Positions 1-6,552 of a stretch of DNA of 6,943 bases are shown piece by piece. The stretch's first letter is position 1; every line of letters starts with the position of its first letter. The stretch comes from Bacteroidales bacterium. Its GTDB lineage: Bacteria > Bacteroidota > Bacteroidia > Bacteroidales > P3. A program made the translations under genes and the position numbers. The notes beneath the pieces are model-generated. The model saw only the letters and a list, made by a program, of their open reading frames with translations, ran no database searches and was not told the DNA's origin. Where the stretch lies: positions 1 through 6,943 of the forward strand of contig JALNVJ010000081.1 of the NCBI GenBank assembly GCA_023227645.1. Direction: 5' to 3'.

Positions 1-282
1 ATTGCCTCAATGACTACCCTGCCTGTTATTGGAGTTCCTATTAAAGTTTCAGTTGAAGGAATTGATGCCCTTTTAGCAATAGCACAAATGCCTCCCGGTA
101 TTCCTGTTGCAACGGTTGCAATTAATGGAGCATTAAATGCCGCAATACTTTCTATGCAAATAATGGCTAATGGAGATAAGGCTCTACAAGAAAAGATGAA
201 ATATTACAAACAAAGTCTTAAAGATAAAATCGTCAAAGCTAATATTGATTTATCACAACTATCATTTGAATATAAAGTATAA
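1..282 (+). CDS. purE: PurE, N5-carboxyaminoimidazole ribonucleotide mutase, C-terminal part (cut by window start)
   Basis: PurE moves the carboxyl group of N5-CAIR to carbon 4 to give CAIR, a cytoplasmic step of de novo purine synthesis. The frame is already open at base 1 and reads I-A-S before the first ATG at base 10, so that ATG is internal and the true start lies upstream of the window. The 93 visible residues carry typical class I PurE C-terminal sequence: MTTLPVIGVP, then SVEGIDALLAIAQMPPGIPV and ATVAING, followed by a helical tail. Intact PurE is about 160-170 residues, so slightly over half is present. It ends in TAA, 15 nt before the kinase-like gene on the same strand, and probably shares a transcript with it. 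Identity is very likely; only the N-terminal half is unseen. Confidence 0.95.
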   Translation: MASMTTLPVIGVPIKVSVEGIDALLAIAQMPPGIPVATVAINGALNAAILSMQIMANGDKALQEKMKYYKQSLKDKIVKANIDLSQLSFEYKV

Positions 283-297
283 CTAAAGAAAACAGGG

Positions 298-855
298 ATG
301 ATAATCATTGGCATAACAGGAACCCTTGGAGCAGGGAAAGGAACAATTGTTGATTTACTTAAAGAAAAAGGGTTCTTACATTTTTCGGCACGTGATTTCA
401 TTGTTGAGACCATAGAAAAAGAAGAGATGATTGTCAATAGGGATTCAATGACTATTATTGGAAATCGTTTAAGACAAGAACATAATCCTTCCTATATTAT
501 AGAAAATCTATATAATAGAGCCAAAGAAACAGGAAAGAATAGTGTAATTGAAAGTGTTCGCAATCCAAAAGAGGTTGAATTCCTCCGCCAAAAAGAAGAT
601 TTTATTCTAATAGCTGTTGATGCAGATATTAGAACTAGATACAAGAGAATACTCGAAAGAAAGAGCTCAACAGACAATGTAAGCTTCGAAACATTCCAAG
701 AGAATGAAGAAAGAGAAATGCAATCCAATGATATAAATTCACAAAATCTCAGGGCCTGCATCAAAGAATCGGATATACTTGTGGATAATAGTGGAACAAT
801 AGAAGATTTTAAGGAAAAGATAGAAGAGATATGGAAGAAAATAGAGAAGAGATAG
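298..855 (+). CDS. Small P-loop nucleotide-kinase-like ATPase (dephospho-CoA kinase / NMP kinase superfamily)
   Basis: A 185-residue cytoplasmic protein. Seen: an N-terminal strand followed by a Walker A loop at residues 8-16 (GTLGAGKGT; Lys14 and Thr16 would bind ATP phosphates), the GKGT ending common in adenylate-kinase-like enzymes. Residues 82-97 hold a strand and the motif ESVRNPKEVEFLR. Residues 103-123 (ILIAVDAD, then Arg-rich) resemble the region leading into the LID of NMP kinases, and ILVDNSGT (160-167) resembles the last strand of dephospho-CoA kinase-like folds. Known: proteins of this type are usually annotated only as AAA family ATPase or dNMP-kinase-like. Inferred: because it overlaps a dCMP deaminase by 25 nt, it probably phosphorylates or senses a (deoxy)nucleotide. 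The ATG is chosen because AGGG sits just before it and the MIIIGITG strand begins at once. It is too divergent to be called coaE with confidence. Confidence 0.8.
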   Translation: MIIIGITGTLGAGKGTIVDLLKEKGFLHFSARDFIVETIEKEEMIVNRDSMTIIGNRLRQEHNPSYIIENLYNRAKETGKNSVIESVRNPKEVEFLRQKEDFILIAVDADIRTRYKRILERKSSTDNVSFETFQENEEREMQSNDINSQNLRACIKESDILVDNSGTIEDFKEKIEEIWKKIEKR

Positions 856-1355
856 AAAACGGAGAGACAAATAAAGCTTATCAAAGACCATCTTGGGATG
901 AATATTTTATGGAACTTGCAAATGCTGCAGCTAAAAGAGCAACCTGTGATAGGGGAAGAAGCGGATGCGTTATTGTAAAGCACAAACAATTATTGGTAAC
1001 TGGATACGTAGGATCACCAATAGGACTACCTCATTGCGACGATGTTGGACATTTATTCAAAAAGACCTATCATGAAGATGGAAGTATAACAAACCATTGC
1101 GTTAGAACTGTTCATGCAGAACAAAATGCAATTTGTCAAGCTGCCCGAAGAGGGATAGCCTTAGATGGAGCCACTCTCTATTGTCGAATGACCCCATGTA
1201 GGACTTGTGCAATGCTAATCATTAACTGCGGAATCAAGAGAGTGGTATGTGAAATGAAATACCACGCAGGTGCAGAATCAGAAGCAATGTTTAAGGAAGC
1301 AGGAGTTCAATTAGATTTCTTTAGCGACGATATTCTAAAATATTCTAATCAGTAG
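831..1355 (+). CDS. Zinc-dependent dCMP deaminase (cytidine/deoxycytidylate deaminase family)
   Basis: Predicted to hydrolyse dCMP to dUMP plus ammonia in the cytoplasm, supplying thymidylate synthase with substrate. The 174-residue protein has the complete catalytic signature: H95-A-E97 in VHAEQNAI, and P122-C123-R-T-C126-A, giving one His and two Cys zinc ligands with Glu97 as proton shuttle. RPSWDEYFMELA (19-30) and GCVIVKHKQLLVTGY (45-59) match the N-terminal helix and first strands of dCMP deaminases, and the length fits the family. Cys39, Cys69, His89 and Cys90 are possible ligands for a second, structural zinc of the kind known in phage T4 dCMP deaminase; this is a guess. The start overlaps the kinase-like gene by 25 nt in another frame, with AGAAGAG just upstream. 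The next in-frame Met (27) would cut into the conserved helix. It ends 31 nt from the end of the convergent outer membrane protein gene. Confidence 0.93.
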   Translation: MEENREEIENGETNKAYQRPSWDEYFMELANAAAKRATCDRGRSGCVIVKHKQLLVTGYVGSPIGLPHCDDVGHLFKKTYHEDGSITNHCVRTVHAEQNAICQAARRGIALDGATLYCRMTPCRTCAMLIINCGIKRVVCEMKYHAGAESEAMFKEAGVQLDFFSDDILKYSNQ

Positions 1356-1386
1356 GATTATCTAAACTATCTAATTCTCCCTCTTA

Positions 1387-2034
1387 TTATTTTCTTGTTC
1401 TTGTGTATTTCTTATCGTTGAAATGCTGGCCAATATTATATTGCACAGCAAACTCAATGAAGTACGGGTTATAATCAAACTTTTCTTTAGGCGTAGTTAC
1501 CCCCCAAAGAACTGATTCCCCTAAAGTATAGGATCTTGGTGTTATAGCATAACCAACCCTTATTAATGATCTAATTCCTGAAATTCCAGCATCAACAGAG
1601 AACATATAAATATATCCAAATTCTATTATTCCAGATAAATAGTTGTTATTATATGATAAGTACTCTAATCCGTCTTGTTTTGTTAAAGCATGGTTATATT
1701 GGAATCCTAAACCTAAGTGCTTAGCATTAAATTGCAATAAGAAAAGTGCAGGAATTTTCAGATAATCCATCTTTGAACTAACAAAATCTTCATGCCCATA
1801 TAAGGCGCTAAGATTAACTCCTATCAAATCTGTAAAGGAATACCCCGCATAAGCTCCAATATCATAACCCAAAGAAAAATCCTGCTTAATATCTCCAATA
1901 GATGAGCCAATGACAAGTCCAAAATGAGGACCAAAATGCCACTGCCCTGCTTCGTAATCGTCTTCTTGTGCGTTAAGGTTAAGAGTAAACGCAAAAAGGA
2001 CTAGTAAAATAATAGTAAATCTAAACTTTCCCAT
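1387..2034 (-). CDS. Outer membrane beta-barrel protein, PorT/OMP_b-brl_2-like
   Basis: A 215-residue exported protein, last gene of the three-gene operon. Seen: a signal peptide at residues 1-23 (basic start, hydrophobic core, ending LNLNAQ), then alternating polar/hydrophobic strands rich in Gly and aromatic residues, for example HFGPHFGLVIG (33-43) and GYDIGAYAGYSF (57-67), separated by short polar turns. Residues 90-98 (DYLKIPALF) resemble the motif 'YLeIPlLlK' of small Bacteroidota barrels. Known: such barrels of roughly 200 residues usually form eight strands, and most have no defined function. The protein ends in a short basic tail (KKYTRTRK) rather than an aromatic residue, which is unusual for a barrel end and may sit in the periplasm. 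Its ATG follows the TAG of the upstream gene after only 2 nt, suggesting coupled translation. The barrel class is fairly sure; its role is unknown. Confidence 0.8.
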   Translation of the reverse strand: MGKFRFTIILLVLFAFTLNLNAQEDDYEAGQWHFGPHFGLVIGSSIGDIKQDFSLGYDIGAYAGYSFTDLIGVNLSALYGHEDFVSSKMDYLKIPALFLLQFNAKHLGLGFQYNHALTKQDGLEYLSYNNNYLSGIIEFGYIYMFSVDAGISGIRSLIRVGYAITPRSYTLGESVLWGVTTPKEKFDYNPYFIEFAVQYNIGQHFNDKKYTRTRK

Positions 2035-2036
2035 AT

Positions 2037-3494
2037 CTATTTATAATTATATTTCATAAAACTAAAACCTTTAACATTCCCTCCGCTAATAATAAGTTCA
2101 TTATCTTGATTAAAGAAACTTGTATAAGCAGAGAACATCCTCTTATCTTTCTTCATAGAGAAGAGTTTATCCAATTTCACCTTACCTAATTCATCAATTT
2201 TCAGCATTAGAGTATGAAATTTCTTACTTCCTTTTGCATTTACTTCAAAAGTAAGATAAGGACCAGTCCCTTTTAAATCATCAAATCCTCTTCCATTATT
2301 GTAAATCGCGTAGAAATCGTTAGCATCGGTGAAATAATAAGGAGATTCGAAATAACCATGAGAAAGGAATTTCTTTGAGCTAAAGCTCATCCTCCTTGTA
2401 ATAAAAGTTTTACTAATTACTTTATTCTCTTCAGAATTTATTGATATAAAACTAAGTTGAGAATTTGTATAAGTATAGCTATCACCTGTATTAGAAATAT
2501 ATTTAGTTATCCATCTATTTTCAACAGGTAGTACTAAATTACCATTTTCTAACTGATAGAATTTAGCTAATTGCCAAGAGAAATCATCCTTTTGCTCATC
2601 ATATACCTTAAATGTATTGTAGCTAACAATATCTTCTTGCTCTAAATCTAATTTATATATAGTTATGGTCCTATCTTGGTGTGTTGCAAGAAAAACTGTA
2701 TTAGAATCTAATACGTGAAAGCTCATACTGGATATGTTTTGATCAGAGGCAATACTAAATTCAGACTCCCTACCACCATCTTCACCATTTTTAATCACAA
2801 CCAACTTATAATCTGCAGTTTTCTTGGTAATAGGTATCTTGTTGGTTGCATACAAATAAACATCACCTGAGTTTTCAATATGGAAGTCGTGGATATTCAA
2901 AGTCCCCTCAAAATCATTGTCAAACTTATTTGTCCAAAGTGGAGTATTATCATATTCAAATACATTCATTTGTAAGTAGCCTTTATTGGTTTTCTTATCT
3001 ACAGCCAAATAATTCAAACAATACTTAGATTTATCTCTCGATTCTGCATAGTACACAATTACCTTCTCACTTTTCTCTACCTCTATATTAACAAGTATTT
3101 TCGATTCATTTTTCACTTCTTTTAAAGTCTTGGCATCAAAAACAACAAGCTCAACCACATAACTCCCTTTCTCGTACTGCTTAATCAAGAGGTTTATCTT
3201 ATTATCCTTAATAAAAGCCTTAACTAGCTCAGTTTCTTCAAAGATTACCCTCTCACTTTTTTCAAGAAGTTCATTCTTTGAATCAGTCTTAATAATATAT
3301 GTTTCAAGCTTTTCGTAGAACATATTTACCTTTAAATTATAGGAGATAAAATAGTTGTTATCACTTGTTGAGCCTATATATTCCACAACCTCTTTAGCAT
3401 TATTTGTTTTAATAGGTGTGCTCCAATTCAGTTGCTGTGCATTTAAGAGTACAGAAGAAAGAACGAATAAATAAAATAAAGTAATTTTTTTCAT
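2037..3494 (-). CDS. Secreted protein of unknown function, beta-rich (possible beta-propeller)
   Basis: Not recognised as a named family. The ATG at 3494 gives 485 residues and a clean signal peptide (MKKITLFYLFVLSSVLLNAQ). The frame opens further up at a TTG at 3539, but using that would put 15 polar residues before the signal peptide and overlap the upstream gene, so it is rejected. The mature part is mostly short beta strands alternating with polar, charged turns, with repeated themes such as 'NNYFISYNL', 'GDVYLYATNK' and 'NTVFLATHQD'. This spacing suggests propeller-like blades, though no repeat is regular enough to count. There is no lipobox, no transmembrane helix after the signal and no obvious type IX secretion C-terminal domain; only one Cys remains. 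It lies 25 nt downstream of the M48-barrel gene and 2 nt upstream of the small barrel gene, so it is probably a periplasmic or surface partner of both. Confidence 0.75.
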   Translation of the reverse strand: MKKITLFYLFVLSSVLLNAQQLNWSTPIKTNNAKEVVEYIGSTSDNNYFISYNLKVNMFYEKLETYIIKTDSKNELLEKSERVIFEETELVKAFIKDNKINLLIKQYEKGSYVVELVVFDAKTLKEVKNESKILVNIEVEKSEKVIVYYAESRDKSKYCLNYLAVDKKTNKGYLQMNVFEYDNTPLWTNKFDNDFEGTLNIHDFHIENSGDVYLYATNKIPITKKTADYKLVVIKNGEDGGRESEFSIASDQNISSMSFHVLDSNTVFLATHQDRTITIYKLDLEQEDIVSYNTFKVYDEQKDDFSWQLAKFYQLENGNLVLPVENRWITKYISNTGDSYTYTNSQLSFISINSEENKVISKTFITRRMSFSSKKFLSHGYFESPYYFTDANDFYAIYNNGRGFDDLKGTGPYLTFEVNAKGSKKFHTLMLKIDELGKVKLDKLFSMKKDKRMFSAYTSFFNQDNELIISGGNVKGFSFMKYNYK

Positions 3495-3519
3495 ATTAAA
3501 TTGAATTAAGTTTATTTGC

Positions 3520-6258
3520 TTAGAAAGGAAGGATACCAATGTTAAGATTAATCCCTATCATATATGCTTTCCTTAGTTTAGTCTCTGCATACTCTGGAAG
3601 TGTTAGGTCATCAAATCCAACAGAACCCCAACCCTTTACAGTAAGACCAAAGGAACATCCAGCTCCTATTTGGAAGTAATCATTTATGAAAAACACCTTA
3701 CCATACTCCATTTTAAAACCTAAGGAGTAAGATTTTTCGTTAAACTCTCTAGGGACAAAATCGTAGTTATAGGTAGAATTGTTATCGACTCCCTCATACC
3801 ATATCATATTAGGCGTATAAGTCAAATAATCTACTTGAAACTTATAATAGTATCCAAGCGGAGCAATAGCCTTATAGGATTTCATAAAAAATGAATAACC
3901 AATTACATTAAGAGTACCTAAGTTTGGAAAACTATAAATATAATCTTCTTCACGTTCAAACTTTGTTTTCATAAAGCTCATCCCCACTCCAAGGCTCAAT
4001 TTTTTATTTAAAACAAATTCAACACTAGGATTAAAAGAATAATCAAACATCAATGCACCAGTTTCTCCTTTAATGTTTGGAGAGAATAGTGCAGGAATAA
4101 TATCTGCACCTAAGGAAAATAAGAATCTCTTGCCTTGATAACCACATTGATTATAGGAATTGCTTTCATCATTGATGGTTTTGAAGCTCTTATCTAAAGC
4201 TTGCTTCTCAAAATCCTTTGTATTTTCTGATACATAGTTAATAGTGTTATTAGATACAACAGAATTATTCCCTAAGTCGTAAACAAGAAAATTTAACTCC
4301 GCTTCATAAACCTGACTAGCCCACTGATAAATGCTTATTGGTAAGAAAGGATAAGCAAAAACAGCTGCCATAACAGTATGAGTTGACTTATAGGCCACAT
4401 TATTGTCTCTTTTTTTCGCCTTATATAAGGTAATAAAGTTCAAATATGGTGATTTTAATTCCTTAGTATAGTTGTCCAAGTCCCTACTCTCATAATAAAT
4501 CTCTCCAAACTTATTTAAACTCATCTTAAAATCGTTAATTTTAGCCCTTAGTTGGTAAGAAAAACTTGTGTCAAAGCTATTGTTAGACATTATTATTGGA
4601 GTTATACCATTATTCCTTGCTGCTTTTTCGACCATTGTCTCAAATCTCTGAGATAACTTAGCATTTGTTTCTGATGATTTCTTAATCTCGCCTTTCTTAT
4701 TAAAGGTAATGGTGATTGGTTCAAAGACTATAAGGGTTTTGATATTAGGAATTTTGCCCTCATCCTTTAAATCCTTAATCAAATCACTTGCTTTCTTAGC
4801 CTCGTTCTTTTGAAGAGCTGACTCGAATCTTCTAATAAAGTTCTCGTCTTTCTTAATATCTCCAAGCATATAGTTCTCTGTCCTAAATCCTTTTTGATGT
4901 CCAACTATCTTTGAAGACTTTATCTTATCGTATTTCGACAAATTAGAATTCTCTTCAATGTTTTGAGGTGCTTCTTCATAAGTTTCGCCCATTTTAAGGT
5001 CTGAAAATTTATTCAAATCATCCAATTTCATATCATTTGCAAGGTCTTTTACTATATCATCAAACAGTGCTAAATAATACTTACTTGAATCCTGTTTGAC
5101 TCCTTCCCAAATATCTCTTATGGCCATTAGAGCGACTTCCTTCTTATTTGCTCTTTCAAAGAAATTTGCAATATATTGTATCTGTCCTTCTGTTTCTTTC
5201 TTTGTCATTAAGTATCTTGAGTAATTCCCATAGGTCTTAACCTTCGATATACCATAGATTGAAGCTATCTTAGCCGTTCTAAGAAATGAATTATTAGGGA
5301 ATTTCTGAAGTAAAATTATAGTATTATAATAAGCTTTTACGTAATTATCGAAAATAATTTGCTGATTAATTGTTTCAAAACGGCAAAGTGTTCTTATAAA
5401 TTCAAAAGATGATTTACTTTGGAGGAAAGCATTACCAATATGATTTGAATTCTTTTCCATCAGTTTCTCCATCTCAACACGTCTAAGTTTTAAGTTAGGA
5501 TGAGTAGAAAAGGTATCAATATAGTTATCTCTACTTGAAATTGGAGTAACGGATTCCAAAAAATAACTATCCTTAAACTGATAATACTCATTTTCAAAAT
5601 AAGACCTATCTAATTTCAATTCATCGAAAGGGAGGTAGGAATACTGCAAAATATCATAAACTCCCATTGGCGAGTTCTTATCATATCCAGCCTTTAAATA
5701 ATAATCAACATACCCTTGTCTATCACATTCAAATTCCTGATCCCTTGAACGTGAATGATAAGTTAAAAAATCACTAATATCATCGAAATCCTCCTTTATT
5801 GAATAGCCGTGTTTCTTTGTATAATGTATAATTTCGTGAGATATTGCAAAGGCAAGCTCAGCCTCAGATGTGCTTTGGGCAATAAGACCTGTTGTTAGGA
5901 ATAAATAACCCTTACTTGTTGCAAAAGCATTTACCTGAGAAGACTTGATAACATAAACTTTTATTTCATCCCTAAGCTTAGGCTGATTTTTTAATAGCCC
6001 ATCTACTATATTATTAACATAATTCGATACCGTATCTCCAAAGATTATCTTCCCTGAAAGTATGAATTTCTTAATCTGATTTCTAAGATTGTCCTCGTAT
6101 TTATCTTTTAGTATCTCTTGAGAGTTTGCAATTTCCAATAAGTTTTCAGGAATTTTCCCTACTGCCTCAAGTCTATTAAAATTATCTATATTTTGGGATT
6201 GCACATTTATAGATATATAGCATATTAAAAAGCTAAGTAAGAGTATAGTTTTTCTCAT
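3520..6258 (-). CDS. Exported M48 metallopeptidase with C-terminal outer-membrane-barrel-like domain
   Basis: A 912-residue multidomain envelope protein, first gene of the operon. Residues 1-22 are a signal peptide without a lipobox. Residues about 45-270 are an M48 (Ste24/BepA/LoiP-type) peptidase: NAFATSKGYLFLTTGLI (110-126), zinc motif H141-E142-I-I-H145, third-ligand helix E175-F-E-C-D179 (ExxxD), and THPNLKLRR (252-260), the family's conserved end motif. All expected catalytic residues are present. Residues about 280-420 are helical, TPR-like at best (AYYNTIILLQKFPNN). Residues about 505-695 alternate strands and helices (TLIVFEPITITF, then YEAELNFLVYDL), resembling a TolB-N/CsgG-like alpha/beta domain; this is fold inference only. 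A hydrophobic stretch (628-646) interrupts it. Residues 710-912 show amphipathic Gly/aromatic strands and a final Phe, as in outer membrane barrels. Known M48 relatives such as BepA degrade or assist misassembled outer membrane proteins; a similar quality-control role is inferred, not shown. Confidence 0.88.
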   Translation of the reverse strand: MRKTILLLSFLICYISINVQSQNIDNFNRLEAVGKIPENLLEIANSQEILKDKYEDNLRNQIKKFILSGKIIFGDTVSNYVNNIVDGLLKNQPKLRDEIKVYVIKSSQVNAFATSKGYLFLTTGLIAQSTSEAELAFAISHEIIHYTKKHGYSIKEDFDDISDFLTYHSRSRDQEFECDRQGYVDYYLKAGYDKNSPMGVYDILQYSYLPFDELKLDRSYFENEYYQFKDSYFLESVTPISSRDNYIDTFSTHPNLKLRRVEMEKLMEKNSNHIGNAFLQSKSSFEFIRTLCRFETINQQIIFDNYVKAYYNTIILLQKFPNNSFLRTAKIASIYGISKVKTYGNYSRYLMTKKETEGQIQYIANFFERANKKEVALMAIRDIWEGVKQDSSKYYLALFDDIVKDLANDMKLDDLNKFSDLKMGETYEEAPQNIEENSNLSKYDKIKSSKIVGHQKGFRTENYMLGDIKKDENFIRRFESALQKNEAKKASDLIKDLKDEGKIPNIKTLIVFEPITITFNKKGEIKKSSETNAKLSQRFETMVEKAARNNGITPIIMSNNSFDTSFSYQLRAKINDFKMSLNKFGEIYYESRDLDNYTKELKSPYLNFITLYKAKKRDNNVAYKSTHTVMAAVFAYPFLPISIYQWASQVYEAELNFLVYDLGNNSVVSNNTINYVSENTKDFEKQALDKSFKTINDESNSYNQCGYQGKRFLFSLGADIIPALFSPNIKGETGALMFDYSFNPSVEFVLNKKLSLGVGMSFMKTKFEREEDYIYSFPNLGTLNVIGYSFFMKSYKAIAPLGYYYKFQVDYLTYTPNMIWYEGVDNNSTYNYDFVPREFNEKSYSLGFKMEYGKVFFINDYFQIGAGCSFGLTVKGWGSVGFDDLTLPEYAETKLRKAYMIGINLNIGILPF

Positions 6259-6291
6259 TATTTCAGGAAATTGTTTTTAAAATATATTCTG

Positions 6292-6324
6292 CAAATATAA
6301 GAATGTTTTTAAATTTTAACCAAA
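6292..6324 (-). promoter_or_regulatory. Bacteroidota-type promoter of the M48-barrel operon
   Basis: Read on the - strand there is TTTG (6324-6321), a 21-nt spacer, then TATATTTG (6299-6292). This matches the Bacteroidota consensus TTTG/TTG near -33 and TAnnTTTG near -7 at every fixed base, with accepted spacing. The -7 box ends 33 nt before the ATG at 6258, so the predicted 5' leader is short, roughly 25-28 nt, and A/U-rich (with CCTGAAA rather than a Shine-Dalgarno site), as is usual in this phylum. No other operon gene has room for its own promoter. Confidence 0.75.
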
Positions 6325-6442
6325 AAATCTAATTCTAATTGTAAAAATAGGTGTAATGGACATTTTTAATGGTTTATATTTTGCCTCTTTTGTCTTTCAT
6401 TTGATATTTATTTGTTCCTTTGTAGAATATGTTTAAACAGAA

Positions 6443-6468
6443 ATAGGCTCTGCTGGGGAGCAACCTAT
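6443..6468. repeat. Imperfect inverted repeat at the possible insertion-element border
   Basis: ATAGG (6443-6447) is matched by CCTAT (6464-6468), and inside them CTC (6448-6450) by GAG (6458-6460), with CAA unpaired on the right. The GGCTCTG start resembles the terminal bases of many insertion sequences, but no second copy or target duplication can be seen in the window. Confidence 0.35.
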
Positions 6469-6500
6469 CAGGGATAAAACAGATGACTGACGAAAATGTC

Positions 6501-6545
6501 AATATCTAAGGGTTTTGGTTTATCAAAGCCCTTTTGATATTTTTG
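6501..6545. terminator. Strong stem-loop, terminator-like
   Basis: AAGGGTTTTG (6508-6517) pairs with CAAAGCCCTT (6524-6533) over 10 bp with one G-T wobble and a 6-nt loop. Outside an internal loop, a further 6 bp pair (6501-6506 with 6536-6541). On the + strand the inner stem is followed by TTTTGATATTTTT, as in an intrinsic terminator. On the - strand it lies 11 nt beyond the transposase stop but lacks a good T tract there. It could end transposase transcripts, or block transcription running between the element and its surroundings. Confidence 0.55.
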
Positions 6546-6552
6546 GAAGTCC

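Larger units (their letters stand above)
6429..6545 (+). ncRNA. Possible small structured RNA or structured insertion-element end (tentative)
   Basis: Three potential hairpins follow one another. The first is ATAGG (6443-6447) with CCTAT (6464-6468), enclosing CTC/GAG and a CAA bulge. The second is TGAC (6488-6491) with GTCA (6498-6501) around a GAAAAT loop. The third is the terminator-like stem at 6501-6541, followed by a T-rich tail. On the + strand a weak promoter-like pair lies upstream: TTTG (6389-6392), 22 nt, TTCCTTTG (6415-6422, one mismatch to TAnnTTTG). Together these would give an RNA of about 115 nt. It matches no RNA family I recognise. The simpler reading is the 3' non-coding end of the insertion element, and one-mismatch promoters are common in AT-rich DNA. 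Confidence 0.25.
6259..6552. other. Intergenic region between the envelope operon and the transposase
   Basis: About 294 bp with no convincing coding frame. The part next to the operon (6259-6440) is very A/T-rich and holds the operon promoter. The part next to the transposase (6443-6545) is richer in G/C and has several inverted repeats. The border between them, about 6440-6447, contains the 8-bp palindrome GTTTAAAC (6431-6438) and then GGCTCTGCTGGGG, which could be the terminal sequence of the insertion element; its other end lies outside the window, so this cannot be confirmed. Confidence 0.6.

Noticed and set aside
10..282. A complete 90-residue gene starting at the ATG at base 10
   Set aside because: The frame is open to base 1 and the sequence is the C-terminal part of PurE, so this ATG is internal.
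492..989. Long antisense frame across the kinase-like and deaminase genes
   Set aside because: It lies fully opposite two genes with clear family motifs, its Ser/Phe/Leu-rich product resembles nothing, and there is no start context.
1344..1360. Small inverted repeat TAATC/GATTA at the convergent gene ends as a bidirectional terminator
   Set aside because: Only 5 bp of A/T-rich stem, no G/C core and no T tract directly after it.
2846..3028. Short + strand frame inside the secreted-protein gene
   Set aside because: Composition is unlike a real protein and it lies opposite a better-supported gene.
3495..3539. A 15-residue N-terminal extension of the secreted protein from a TTG at 3539
   Set aside because: It overlaps the upstream gene, adds a polar stretch before a clear signal peptide, and uses a rare start; the ATG at 3494 is better.
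6455..6465. GGGGAGCAACC as part of a yybP-ykoY (Mn) riboswitch, which contains GGGGAGUA
   Set aside because: The second conserved arm is missing and no + strand transporter gene follows.
6487..6501. CTGACGA as a hammerhead ribozyme core (CUGANGA)
   Set aside because: No properly placed GAAA box or flanking stems; chance match.
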